Shown here in pieces: positions 20,958 to 30,890 of a stretch of DNA of 64,000 bases. The DNA is from Nocardiopsis sp. CNR-923 (GTDB lineage Bacteria; Actinomycetota; Actinomycetes; Streptosporangiales; Streptosporangiaceae). Within the stretch, counting starts at the first letter, position 1. Each line of letters starts with the position of its first letter. The notes beneath the pieces were generated by a model. That model did not search any database, was not told the origin of the DNA, and saw only the letters and a list, made by a program, of their open reading frames with translations. The position numbers and the translations under genes were made by a program. The stretch spans positions 1-64,000 of the forward strand of contig NZ_MKKC01000074.1 in the NCBI RefSeq assembly GCF_001942255.1. The letters run 5' to 3'.

Positions 20958-21055
20958 CGCCCGCCGCCCGGCGACTCCCGCCATGGGCGCGGTCCCCTCC
21001 CCGGCGCGGACGGTGACCGCCTCGGATCCCCTCGGTGACCGCCCCGGGGACGACC

Positions 21056-21077
21056 CGGCGCGGGCCCGCCCGCGCCG
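21056..21077 (-). terminator. Short GC hairpin between convergent lipase and MocR genes
   Basis: CGGCGCGGG pairs with CCCGCGCCG around a 4-nt loop, a few bases past the MocR stop (21084). Confidence 0.5.
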
Positions 21078-21083
21078 CGGTGC

Positions 21084-22556
21084 TCACACGAACAGCTGGC
21101 CGCGCGGTTGGACCGGATGGGCGAGGGTCTCGGCGTAGGCCGCGGCGAGCCGGTCCACCGCGTCCGCCAGCACGTCCGGCGGCTGGGTGTAGGCCAGACG
21201 CACGTACCGCTCCAGGGTGCCGTCCACGCCGAACACCGGCCCGGCCGCCGGGTGCACCCCGTGCCGGGTCGCCGCCGTGGCGAGCGCGCCCGCCACCGGG
21301 TGGGGCAGGGTCGCCCACAGCACCAGTCCGCCCCCGGGAACGCTGGGCCGCCAGTCGGGCAGGCGTTCGCGCAGGGCGAGCAGCAGGGCGTCCCGGTTGC
21401 GCCGGAGCTGGCGACTGCGCTCGGCGCGCACCCGCATCACGTCCGCCAGCAGGTGGGTGACGGTGAGCTGGTCGAGCACCGCCCCGGCCAGGTCGAAGCG
21501 CTGACGGGCCGACATCAGCCGGGCCACCATCGGCGGCGTCGTGCGGATCCACCCCACGCGCAGCCCGCCCCACAGCAGCTTGGCCACCGAGCCGACGGTC
21601 AGCACCCGGCCGTCGGTGTCGTGGGCGGCCACCGGAGCGGGCAGGTCGCCGGAGTCGATGGCCAGTTCGGCGACGGACTCGTCGATGACCAGGTAGGCGC
21701 CCGCCCGACGCGCCTCGCGGACCAGGGCGGCGCGCTCGTCGTCGTCCATCAGCGCCCCCGTGGGGTTCTGGAAGTCCGGGACGAGGTAGGCCAGCCCCGG
21801 CCTCCACTGGCGGAAGGCGTCGGCCAGGTACTCCATGTCCCACCCCTGCGGTGTCACCCCGACCGTCCGGATCCGGGCGCCCGTCCGGCGGGCGGCGTCC
21901 ACCGCGTGCGGGTAGGTCGGCGACTCGACGAGGACCCCGTCGCCGGGCTGGAGCAGCAGGTCCAGGGCCAGCGCGATGCCCTGCTGGGCGCCGTTGGTCA
22001 CGAAGATCTGCTCGGGGGTGGTGGGCAGTCCGCGTTCGACGTAGCGGCGGGCGATCGCGTGGCGCAGTTCGGGCAGGCCGTAGGGGTAGTAGCCCAGGCC
22101 GCCCACGTGCGCGGCGAGCTGTTCGGCGGCCCGGAAGGAGGCGGCGCGCAGCCCCTCCACCGCGGGCGGGGCGGCCACCCCGAGGTCGATGTGCTCGGCG
22201 ACGGGGGTGAACGGCGCCAGCGCCCCGGTGCCGGTGTCGGGCAGGACGGTCCAGCTGCCCGCCCCCTGGCGGCTGTCCAGGAAGCGGTTGTCGCGCAGCC
22301 AGGCGTAGGCCGCGGTGACCGTGTTGCGGCTGACGCCGAGCGACGCGGCCAGGTCGCGCTCGGCGGGCAGGCGCGTGTTGGTGGGGACGCGGCCGTCCAG
22401 GATCAAGCCGCTCACCGCGCGGGCGATGGCCAGGTAGTACGGGCGCTCGACCGGCGCCTCCCCGATGAGGCGGGCCAGGAGGCGGCCGTTGATCCGCCGG
22501 CTGCCGCCTCCGGTCGGGCCGCGATCGGCCCCGCGGCGACCGCCGTGCTTCGCCAT
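21084..22556 (-). CDS. MocR-family regulator (GntR helix-turn-helix fused to aminotransferase domain)
   Basis: 490 residues. Winged-helix domain at about 38-105 (RPYYLAIARAVSGLILDGRVPTNTRLPAERDLAASLGVSRNTVTAAYAWL), linker, then a fold-type I aminotransferase domain (GLGYYPYGLPELRHAIARRY, FVTNGAQQGIALALDLLL, ESPTYPHAVDAAR, FQNPTGALMDDDERAAL). The PLP-lysine block reads TVGSVAKLLWGGLRVGW. MocR proteins sense PLP or amino-acid ligands and usually control a divergent neighbour. Here that is the YczE-like gene. ATG 22556 follows GGGAGG. Confidence 0.92.
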   Translation of the reverse strand: MAKHGGRRGADRGPTGGGSRRINGRLLARLIGEAPVERPYYLAIARAVSGLILDGRVPTNTRLPAERDLAASLGVSRNTVTAAYAWLRDNRFLDSRQGAGSWTVLPDTGTGALAPFTPVAEHIDLGVAAPPAVEGLRAASFRAAEQLAAHVGGLGYYPYGLPELRHAIARRYVERGLPTTPEQIFVTNGAQQGIALALDLLLQPGDGVLVESPTYPHAVDAARRTGARIRTVGVTPQGWDMEYLADAFRQWRPGLAYLVPDFQNPTGALMDDDERAALVREARRAGAYLVIDESVAELAIDSGDLPAPVAAHDTDGRVLTVGSVAKLLWGGLRVGWIRTTPPMVARLMSARQRFDLAGAVLDQLTVTHLLADVMRVRAERSRQLRRNRDALLLALRERLPDWRPSVPGGGLVLWATLPHPVAGALATAATRHGVHPAAGPVFGVDGTLERYVRLAYTQPPDVLADAVDRLAAAYAETLAHPVQPRGQLFV

Positions 22557-22592
22557 GCCGTCCTCCCGCGCCCAGGTTTCGGGCCAGTTGTT

Positions 22593-22645
22593 CCGATTGG
22601 CACTTCAGGATGAGCGCCACCTTCGCCACGATACCGATGTGGCAC
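22593..22645. promoter_or_regulatory. Direct repeats in the MocR/YczE divergent promoter
   Basis: CCGATTGGCAC (22593-22603) and CCGATGTGGCAC (22634-22645) are spaced by four helical turns. MocR regulators typically bind such direct repeats. Confidence 0.5.
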
Positions 22646-22746
22646 CGTTCACGGCCCCATCGAACGTGCCGCCTTCCCCGTCCCGAACCGAGAACGGAGC
22701 TCCCCGTTGTCCGATCGCCCCCGTTCCCCCGGCCGCGCCCGCCCCC

Positions 22747-23412
22747 GTGCGGACTCGGGACCGGCTGGCCCGACTCGTGCCCCGACCGCGGGCGCGGCGG
22801 CTGGCACAGCTGTACCTGGGACTGATCCTGTACGGGCTCAGCGGCGCGCTGCTGGTGCGCGCGGAGCTGGGCGCCATGCCCTGGGACGTGCTGCACCAGG
22901 GTCTGGCGCTGCGGACCGGGCTGTCGATCGGTGCGTGGAGTGTGATCGTCGGAGCGGCGCTGATGCTCCTGTGGATCCCTTTGCGTCAACGGCCGGGCCT
23001 GGGCACGCTGAGCAACGTGGTCGTCGTCGGAGCGACCGTGGACCTGTTCCTGTGGCTGCTCCCCTCCCCCGGGCCGTTGGCCCTGCGAGCGGCGACGCTG
23101 CTGCTCGGCGTGCTGGTGTGCGGGGTGGCCACCGGGTGCTACATCGGCGCCCGGCTCGGCCCGGGGCCGCGCGACGGCCTGATGACCGGATTGGCCGCAC
23201 GCGGGTGGTCGGTACGGCTCGCCCGCACGGTGATCGAGGCGGTCGTGGTGGTCACCGGCGCCGTGCTCGGCGGGACGCTGGGGGTGGGAACGATCGTCTA
23301 CGCCCTGGCGATCGGCCCGCTCGCGCAGGTCTTCCTGCCGATGATGCGGGTACCGGACGAACGGCCGGCGGTCCAGCCGCCGCCGCACCGTCGAACGGGC
23401 GGTGGTGATTGA
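22747..23412 (+). CDS. YczE/YitT-family membrane protein
   Basis: 221 residues from GTG 22747, with about five hydrophobic helices (LYLGLILYGLSGALLVRAELG, IGAWSVIVGAALMLLWIPL, LSNVVVVGATVDLFLWLL, LRAATLLLGVLVCGVATGCYIGARLG, VIEAVVVVTGAVLGGTLG). GAMPWDVLHQGL and GPGPRDGLM are family hallmarks. The YczE/MocR pair is a known recurrent neighbourhood; the protein's function is unknown, possibly transport of a vitamin B6-related compound. No ribosome site precedes GTG 22747, whereas TTG 22707 in another frame has CGGAGC, so the start may be hidden by a frame break. Confidence 0.8.
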   Translation: MRTRDRLARLVPRPRARRLAQLYLGLILYGLSGALLVRAELGAMPWDVLHQGLALRTGLSIGAWSVIVGAALMLLWIPLRQRPGLGTLSNVVVVGATVDLFLWLLPSPGPLALRAATLLLGVLVCGVATGCYIGARLGPGPRDGLMTGLAARGWSVRLARTVIEAVVVVTGAVLGGTLGVGTIVYALAIGPLAQVFLPMMRVPDERPAVQPPPHRRTGGGD

Positions 23413-23817
23413 TCACCGCGTCATAACTTCTCGAACATGAAACTCTACAATTCACCATATAACTCCACGCCTGTTCCGATGCACGTGCAATCGCGGGTAG
23501 CGCGCGCCCCGGGAAGAGTGGAAGATGGTGACCGCGGTGAAGAACGGGGAACGGTTGTCGACCGGTTCCTCCGGTCCGCCTCTTTAGCCTGCCCTCACCT
23601 GGGCACATAACCGGGTATACGGGTGGCGGCAGACGGTCCGGGGAGGTGAGCCGGTGTCCCGAACGGTGCCCCTTCCCAACCCCGGACCACGTCCGGCGCC
23701 AGGTCGGGCCGTGGGTCCCCCGACGGGGCGCGACCGCGAAGGCGCGGCGTACCCCGTCCCCACACGGGTTCTCGCGCCCACCGCACAGACCAAGACGACG
23801 TGTTGGGGGTGAGCCGC
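23413..23817. other. Intergenic region before the GH15 gene
   Basis: About 400 bases without a recognisable gene. The first 80 bases are unusually AT-rich (23420-23500) and could hold a promoter. Nothing else was recognised. Confidence 0.45.
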
Positions 23818-25608
23818 GTGCCCGGCTGGATTGAGGACTACGCACTGATCGGCGACATGCAGACCGCCGCTCTGGTCGGGCGCGACGGCTCCATCGACTG
23901 GGCGTGCCTGCCGGACTTCGACTCCTCCGCCTGTTTCGCCGCCCTCCTCGGCGACGACCAGAACGGCAGTTGGGCGCTGCGGCCCGCCGACGGCGAACCC
24001 AACGCCACCCGGCGCAGGTATCGGGGAGAGACGCTGATCCTGGAGTCGGAATGGGACACCGACACCGGAAGCGTGCGGGTCATCGACTTCATGCCGCCGC
24101 GTGGCGGAGCACCCCACATCGTGCGCATCGTCGAGGGGATCAGCGGGTCCGTTCGGATGGAGACCACCATGCGGATCCGGTTCGACTACGGCCACGTCGT
24201 GCCGTGGGTGCACCGCGCCGGAACCGAGCTGGTCGCCGTCGCCGGACCCGACGCGATCTGGCTGAGCGCCCCCGTCGCCCTGCAGGGTCACAACTTCACG
24301 CACGACGCCTCCTTCACCGTGACCGCCGGCCAGCGCGTGCCGTTCGTCATGACCTGGCACCCCTCGCAGGTGGAGGAGTCCGACCACCTGGACGCGGAGA
24401 AGGCCCTGTCCCGCACCGCGCGGTTCTGGGAGAAGTGGGTCGACCAGTGCTCCTACGACGGGCCCTACCGCGAGGCGGTCGTGCGGTCCCTCATCGTGCT
24501 CAAGGCCCTGACCTACCAGCCGACCGGCGGGATCGTGGCCGCCCCCACGACCTCCCTGCCCGAGGAGATCGGCGGAGTCCGCAACTGGGACTACCGCTAC
24601 TGCTGGCTGCGGGACGCCACCATCACGTTGGAGGCGCTGATCCGCTCCGGGTACAAGGACGAGGCGCTCGCCTGGCGTGAGTGGCTGGTCCGGGCCGTGG
24701 CGGGTGAACCGCAGCTGATGCAGATCATGTACGGGATTCGCGGGGAGCGGCGGCTCACCGAGTGGGAGGCCGACTGGCTTCCGGGGTACGAGGCGTCGCG
24801 CCCCGTGCGGATCGGCAACGCGGCGGTCGGGCAGTACCAACTCGACGTGTACGGCGAGGTCATGGACGTGCTGCACCTGGCCCGCCGGTCCAACATCCGC
24901 GGCGGCGACTACCTGTGGGGCCTGCAGCGGTCGTTGGTCAACTACCTGGAGTGGTGCTGGGACGAACCCGACGAGGGGCTGTGGGAGGTGCGCGGGCCGC
25001 GCCAGCACTTCGTGCACTCCAAGGTCATGGCGTGGGTGGCCGCCGACCGGGCGGTGCGCAGCATCGAGGAGTTCGGCAAGGAGGGCCCCATCGAGCGGTG
25101 GCGCGCCCTGCGCTCCACCATCCACGCCGAGGTGTGCGAGTACGGCTACGACCCGCACCGCAACACCTTCACCCAGTACTACGGCAGCAAGGAGTTGGAC
25201 GCGGCGCTGCTGCTCATCCCCGAGGTGGGGTTCCTGCCCTACGACGACCCGCGCGTCATCGGCACCATCGAGGCGATCCGCAAGGACCTCATGGTCGACG
25301 GATTCGTCCTGCGCTACCGCACCGACCTGGAGACCTCCGCGGACAAGCTGCCCGGCGACGAGGGCGCCTTCCTGGCGTGCAGCTTCTGGATGGCCAACGC
25401 CCTGCTGTCGATCGGACGCCAGGACGAGGCCAAGGAGTTGTTCGAGCGGCTGCTGTCGCTACGCAACGACCTGGGGCTGCTCGCCGAGGAGTACGACCCG
25501 CACACCGGGCGGCAGGTGGGCAACTTCCCGCAGGCGTTCAGCCACGTGCCGCTGGTGACCACCGCGCTCAACCTGGCCGACCGCCAGGGCGGCTGGCGCG
25601 CGGAGTAG
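23818..25608 (+). CDS. Glycoside hydrolase family 15 protein (trehalase/glucoamylase-like)
   Basis: About 596 residues; cytosolic, no signal peptide. The N-terminal beta-sandwich starts with the actinobacterial signature IEDYALIGDMQTAALVGRDGSIDWACLPDFDSSACFAALLG. The (alpha/alpha)6 barrel begins at about 220 and includes PTTSLPEEIGGVRNWDYRYCWLRDA (acid region), LEWCWDEPDEGLWEVRGPRQHFVHSKVMAWVA, and LLAEEYDPHTGRQVGNFPQAFSHV, which contains the second catalytic carboxylate. Mycobacterial homologues hydrolyse trehalose; glucoamylase-type activity is the alternative. GTG 23818 with GGGGG 8 nt upstream is preferred; GTG 23809 and GTG 23800 are in frame. Confidence 0.93.
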   Translation: MPGWIEDYALIGDMQTAALVGRDGSIDWACLPDFDSSACFAALLGDDQNGSWALRPADGEPNATRRRYRGETLILESEWDTDTGSVRVIDFMPPRGGAPHIVRIVEGISGSVRMETTMRIRFDYGHVVPWVHRAGTELVAVAGPDAIWLSAPVALQGHNFTHDASFTVTAGQRVPFVMTWHPSQVEESDHLDAEKALSRTARFWEKWVDQCSYDGPYREAVVRSLIVLKALTYQPTGGIVAAPTTSLPEEIGGVRNWDYRYCWLRDATITLEALIRSGYKDEALAWREWLVRAVAGEPQLMQIMYGIRGERRLTEWEADWLPGYEASRPVRIGNAAVGQYQLDVYGEVMDVLHLARRSNIRGGDYLWGLQRSLVNYLEWCWDEPDEGLWEVRGPRQHFVHSKVMAWVAADRAVRSIEEFGKEGPIERWRALRSTIHAEVCEYGYDPHRNTFTQYYGSKELDAALLLIPEVGFLPYDDPRVIGTIEAIRKDLMVDGFVLRYRTDLETSADKLPGDEGAFLACSFWMANALLSIGRQDEAKELFERLLSLRNDLGLLAEEYDPHTGRQVGNFPQAFSHVPLVTTALNLADRQGGWRAE

Positions 25609-25707
25609 CCGATCCCCGGCGGCCCGCCCCCGGCGGCCGACCGCCCCCGGACTCCGGATCGTCCGAAGCGGCCGTGGTTGTCGCCGTATGCCGCTAGTGT
25701 TCTGGCC

Positions 25708-26382
25708 ATGCCGAGCAGGGAACTGAACGAAATCATGGACAGCGGTTGGGCGAAGGCCCTGGAGCCGGTCGCCCCGCAGATCGCCGCGATGGGCGACTTC
25801 CTGCGCCAGGAGGTCGCGGATGGCCGAACGTACCTGCCCGCCGGGGAGCACGTCCTGCGCGCCTTCCAGCAGCCGTTCGACGACGTGCGCGTGCTCATCG
25901 TCGGCCAGGACCCCTACCCCACCCCGGGCAACCCGGTGGGGCTGAGCTTCTCCGTCGCGCCGGACGTGCGCCTGCCAGCGAGCCTGCGCAACATCTACAC
26001 GGAGATGCAGGAGGACATCGGCACGCCCATGCCCTCCAACGGCGACCTCACCCCGTGGACCGAGCAGGGAGTGCTGCTGCTCAACAGGGTGCTGACGGTC
26101 GCTCCGGGCAAGGCCGGCTCGCACCGCGGCAAGGGCTGGGAGGCCGTGACCGAACAGGCCATCCGGGCGCTGGCCGAGCGCGGCAAGCCTCTGGTGGCCG
26201 TCCTGTGGGGCCGGGACGCGCGCAACCTGCGCCCGATGATGCCGGGCGTGCCGTGCGTGGAGTCCGCGCACCCGAGCCCGCTGTCGGCCCGCAGCGGCTT
26301 CTTCGGCTCCAAGCCCTTCAGCCGGACCAACGCCCTGCTCCAGGAACTGGGCGCCGAGCCGGTGAACTGGCAGCTGCCCTAG
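25708..26382 (+). CDS. ung: Uracil-DNA glycosylase
   Basis: 224 residues of family 1 UDG, which removes uracil from DNA and starts base-excision repair. The water-activating loop [17 protein letters not shown] and the leucine loop [21 protein letters not shown] are intact. [19 protein letters not shown] and [10 protein letters not shown] lie between them. ATG 25708 gives the canonical N-terminus; there is no ribosome site and the AT-poor leader is short, so leaderless translation is possible. A hairpin follows. Confidence 0.95.
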   Translation: MPSRELNEIMDSGWAKALEPVAPQIAAMGDFLRQEVADGRTYLPAGEHVLRAFQQPFDDVRVLIVGQDPYPTPGNPVGLSFSVAPDVRLPASLRNIYTEMQEDIGTPMPSNGDLTPWTEQGVLLLNRVLTVAPGKAGSHRGKGWEAVTEQAIRALAERGKPLVAVLWGRDARNLRPMMPGVPCVESAHPSPLSARSGFFGSKPFSRTNALLQELGAEPVNWQLP

Positions 26383-26439
26383 GACGTCACACCGTCACCG
26401 AGAACGATACGCCCGACCCTCGACCCCCCTTTGACCTGC

Positions 26440-26469
26440 GGACCCGGCACCCGGAACGGCGCCGGGTCC
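26440..26469 (+). terminator. Hairpin between ung and the NACHT gene
   Basis: GGACCCGGC (26440-26448) pairs with GCCGGGTCC (26461-26469). It could end ung or act in the leader of the downstream gene. Confidence 0.5.
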
Positions 26470-26505
26470 GGTCATGTCCCCCTCAGCGAGAGAGGCGGTG
26501 CCCCC

Positions 26506-29500
26506 TTGGCCCGACAGCTCACCTACGCCGACGCCCTGCGCGTGCTGGGCGAGAACGACTCACAGGTCCTCGACCTGGCGGAGAAACTGGCCGACGGCGG
26601 CCTGGGGCTCCTGGGGGTGCCGGACCTGTTCGGCCTGCGCGGCGAACTGGTGAGCCGGGGCCGCCAGGCCATCGAGGGCATCGGCGACAAGATCCGGGGA
26701 CGCAGCCGGATGTCGCGCACCGAGCGGATCGAGGCCGCCCACCAGATCCTGGTGGTCCTGGCGTTCTTCGAGGCGGTGGAGGAGTCGCTGGAGGAGCTGG
26801 ACGTCCCCTTCACCCTCGCCGACCTGAAACTGACCAAGGCCGAACAGGCCGGGCTGCTGGAGCGGGTGCTCGCCCACACGGGGACCGCCCCGGCCCTGAC
26901 CCCCGGATCCGGCTGGGCTCCCCGTTTCTCACAGGACTCCCTGCTCAGGGACTTCACCACCGCGCTGACCGAACTCACCGCCGCCGACGACGATGACGCC
27001 TTCGAGGCGGACGAGGTGGTCGACGGGCTGCGACTCCTGGTCCCCGAACGCGCCGCCGAACGGTACGCGGAGTCCTACCGACGCCTGGCCGCCGACATTC
27101 CCGAGTTCGGGATGTGGGCGCACCTGCACGAGCACGACCTCACGCGCGGCGCCCTCGGCGCGGGGCTGAGCGACCTGCGGTGGCGGTTGGAGGAGATCAG
27201 CTCCCACCGGGACGTGGACGCGCGGCGCCGCGAGCTGGCCGCCGGGTACCGGGCGGTGCTGCGCCAGCCCGTGCTCCGCTCCGACGACGCTCCTCCCGGC
27301 CTCGTCCTGCCCGCCCTGGAGGACGCCTACATCGCCCCGCGCGGACGCGCCGCCCAGACGCACCGCTCCGGGTCCCCCTCCAGCGAGGAGTGGTGGGGGC
27401 GGCTGCCGGTCCTCGACGACCTCCAGCCGGTGATCGCCGCCCACCTCGTCCACCCGCTCGCCACCGAGGCGCCCACGGTCATCCTGGGCCACCCCGGCGC
27501 GGGCAAGTCCAAGTTCACCGAGATGCTGGCGGCCCGGCTGCCCGCCGCCGACTTCCTGCCCGTGCGCGTGGAGCTGCGCTCGGTCCAGCCGAACGCGCCG
27601 ATCCACGTGCAGATCGAGGACGGTCTGGCCGCCGCCCTGCACACCCGGGTCTCCTGGCGCGATCTGGCCGACTCCGCGGACGGCGCGCTGCCGGTCGTGA
27701 TCCTCGACGGCTTCGACGAACTCCTCCAGGCGACCGGTGTCGACCGCTCCGACTACCTGGAGCGGGTCCAGGAGTTCCAGCAGCGGCAGGACGCGATGGG
27801 CCACCCGGTGGCGGTGATCGTCACGAGCCGCACCGTGGTGGCCGACCGCGCCCGCTTCCCCGACGGCACGATGGTGATGCGTCTGGAGCCGTTCGACGAC
27901 GCCCGGATCGCCCGCATGGTGCGGGTGTGGAACCGCGCCAACGCCCAGGCCCTGACCGGCTCCGGTCTGGAACCGCTCGCCCCCGACGTCCTGACCGACT
28001 ACCGCGAGCTGGCCGAACAGCCGCTGCTGCTGTTGATGCTGCTCATCTACGACGCCGAGGGCAACGCGCTCCGGCACGCCTCGCGGGCCCTGTCCGACGC
28101 GGAGCTGTACGAACGGCTGCTACGGATGTTCGCGCACCGTGAGGTCCACAAGCACCGGCCCGGTCTCAACCCGGAGGCCTTCGAGGAGGCCGTGGAGGAC
28201 GAACTGCGGCGCCTTGAGGTCGCCGCGCTGGCGATGTTCACCCGCCGCAGGCAGAGCGTGAGCGCCGACGAACTCGACCAGGACCTCGCCGTGCTCATGC
28301 CGGACGCGGTCGTGTCCCGGGCGGACGCCGACCCGCACGGGGGGATCGACCCGGCCGCCCGGGTGCTGGGGCGGTTCTTCTTCGTCCACGAGTCACGGGC
28401 CAGGGCCTCGGACGGACCGGCGAGCGTGTTCGAGTTCCTGCACTCCACCTTCGGCGAGTACCTCGTGGCGCGCGCGGTGCTCGCCGCGTTGGACGAGGCG
28501 GCCGACGCGCGGTCGCGCGCCTCCCGCCGCAGGGGCCGGGCCGTGCGCACCGACGACGGCGAACTGTACGCCCTGTCGTCCTTCGCCAGCTACGGGGGGC
28601 GCGACCGGGTCGTGGACTTCCTGGGGGACCTGCTCGAACGCCGCCTGTCCGAGGATCCGGGGCTGCGCGAGGAGTACGGGAGACTCCTCGTCGAACTGTT
28701 CCAGGAGGCCCGGTTCCCGGCCCCCAACCGGTCCTACCCCGGATACGAGCCGGTGCGGCTGCCCCTGGCCCTTCGCGAGGCCAACTACACCAGCAACCTG
28801 GTCATCCTGCTGTGCCTCGTGCGCGAGGACCCCGTGGACGTCCGCGAGCTGTTCCCCGACGCCGCCAAACCCGACCAGGCCCTTCAGGGCAGGGCCACCC
28901 CGTGGCGGACCCTGCCCGGCTCGGAGTGGTTCAGCATCCTGTCGACCCTGCGGGTGCGTCACCTTCGGGAGTGGCGCGGCGAGGGCGAGACCACCGTGAT
29001 CGGCCTGGAGGACGGCTCGCCCGTCGACGTGGGCGAGTGCATCGGCTTCGAACTCCGGGCCAGGGCCCGCCCCGAGTTCGTGCCCAGCATGACCGACCCC
29101 TACGGCATCACCGCGCCCTTCGACTCGGTCACGTCGCGGCTGCTCCGATCAGTGGCGTTGCGCGTCAACGGGACGGCGGCGCGGTTCACGCTCGGGCTGC
29201 TGCCCTACCTGCGCCACGTCTCGACCGACCTGGGCACCTGGTTCCTGGATGAGGGGGGCGACAGGGCGTGGAGCCATCTCCACGAGGTCCTGCGGCTGCG
29301 GACGGAACCGGTCACCTACGGCCCACGGGAACGTCTGGAGGCCTACCAGCGTCTTCTGTCGACCCGGTCGCTCGGACGGATCGAACTCCTGGTGCTGCGC
29401 CAGGCGACCGAGGACCTGGCGTTCCTCGCCCCGGACACCGAGTTCCGGGAGGACCTGCTCGGCGTCCTGCGGGGATACCTGGCGAACGTGGAGTCCGTCG

Positions 29501-29966
29501 TGCACGGCGGCGCCCTGCGCACGGACGGGGTCAGCGCCGTCCTGGAGGCCCTCGGCGGGCACGTCTCCCGGAGCTGGGTGGACGACGTCCTGGGCCTCGT
29601 CGAGCGGGCCCGGCGCACGGAGGCGGACGCGAGGGCATTCGGGGCACCTCGGTGGACGCCGACGAGAAGGACCGCGACACGACGGAGACGACCGGCGGAC
29701 GGTCTCGGGCGGCGGCGCCGCGGGCGGGCGGGAAGTCCGGGAAGAAGGCCGCCGGGCGCGGGCGCGAGCCGAAGCGGGGCACCCGGCTCGCCGACGACCA
29801 GTCCGGGCGCGGGGGCGCCGGGCGTAACCGGGCCGTCGGGCAGACGCCCTCCGGCGGCGGCGGCGGCGACGGCCCGGACCGGAACGTCCACCGGCCGGTC
29901 CCCGCGCCCGAGAGCGGCGTCAACTCCGGGCGGCCTCCGTCACCCGGCGCACGAGAGCGGGGATGA
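26506..29966 (+). CDS. NACHT-domain NTPase, bacterial NLR-like protein (one frame break near the end)
   Basis: About 1,153 residues. TTG 26506 opens MARQLTYADALRVLGENDSQVLDLAEKLADGG, a helical N-terminal domain resembling the NNH7 type found before NACHT modules. The NTPase follows: Walker A GHPGAGKS at 328-335 (Lys334), Walker B VVILDGFDEL at 397-406, sensor-like IVTSRTVV, and NACHT-type ELAEQPLLLLMLLIYD. EFLHSTFGEYLVARAVL near 640 closes the module. The long C-terminal part has no repeats I recognise. The last 110 residues are Gly/Arg/Lys-rich and disordered. The frame breaks near 29640 (TTCGGGGCACC lacks a G; corrected AFGGTSVDADEKD), and the full length becomes 3,462 nt. Bacterial NACHT proteins include anti-phage sensors. 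That role here is an inference. Confidence 0.85.
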
Positions 29967-30725
29967 CCGTGCCGATGGGGTCGCGCAGGACCGCGCTGGC
30001 GAAGTCGTCGTAGGGGGTCGGTTCGGCGTTGACCACGACCAGGCTCGCCCGTGCCATCATCGCCACGTCGCACAGACCGGCGGCGGGGTGCACGGTCAGC
30101 GACGTGCCCACCGCCAGGAACACCTCGCACTCCCGGGCGGCCCGGGCCGCCTCCTCGACGACGTCGGCGTTCAGCCGCTGCCCGAAGGAGATCGTGTCCG
30201 ACTTCTGGATGCCGCCGCACTCCGGGCACCGGGGGTCGGACTCCTCGGCCAGCCGCGCCAGGACCCGCGGACTCGGGGTGCGCAGCCCGCAGGACACGCA
30301 CACCACCCACAGCATGGTCCCGTGCACCTCGATCACCCGGTCGGCGGGCAGCCCCGCGCGCTGGTGCAGCCCGTCGACGTTCTGGGTGACGAGCGCGCGA
30401 AGCCGTCCGGTGGCGTCGAGATCGGCGAAGGCCCGGTGCGCGGCGTTGGGCTCAGCGGTCCAGACGCGGTGGTCCCGGCGCAGCAGCCACACCCGTCGGC
30501 GCACGTCGGCGTCGCCCATGTAGGTGTCGAAGTCGGCCATGGCCTCCGCGGCGGGGTCCTTGGTCCACAGCCCGTTCGGGCCCCGGTAGTCGGGGATGCC
30601 GGAGTCGGTGGACACGCCCGCGCCCGTGAGCACGGTGACGCGCCCCGCCGAGGCGAGCAGGTCGGCGACCCGTTCGAAGCCTCGGGGTCGGCGAGCGGTG
30701 CGGGATCCGTGGTGGTAGAGGCCAT
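29920..30725 (-). CDS. Sir2-family NAD-dependent protein deacylase (one frame break)
   Basis: About 268 residues. It carries the Rossmann NAD site VTVLTGAGVSTDSGIPDYRG, the catalytic TQNVDGLHQRAG and HGT block, a four-cysteine zinc site (CVSCG...CPECGG), and SDTISFGQRLN and VGTSLTVHPAAG. This is the stand-alone CobB-type enzyme acting on acyl-lysine, not the divergent SIR2 of defence NADases. ATG 30725 (MASTTTDPAPLADPE) and the rest are in different frames; the break near 30683 (GAGGCTTCG lacks one G) restores EGFERVADLL and 807 nt. Its stop overlaps the convergent NACHT gene by 47 nt. Confidence 0.9.
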
Positions 30726-30890
30726 GCCCCATTGTTACAGCGGACGTGACGCTTCTTTCCTCCGGAGTTGCCCTCGGAGCGCGCTTGGGTCGCGTGAACC
30801 CCGTAGCCTCGGGGAACCTGTGGGACGTGGAGGCTAAATACCCCGCCGATGCACACGAGACGGGCGAAAGGTGCGAAAATCGACACAGTC

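Noticed and set aside
23404-23417. GGTGATTGATCACC palindrome at the YczE stop
   Set aside because: Overlaps the stop codon, single copy, too short for a confident operator or terminator.
29920-30725. Sirtuin as a defence NADase partner
   Set aside because: Zinc-finger and catalytic motifs are those of ordinary CobB-type deacylases; only proximity suggests pairing, so it is mentioned as a question only.
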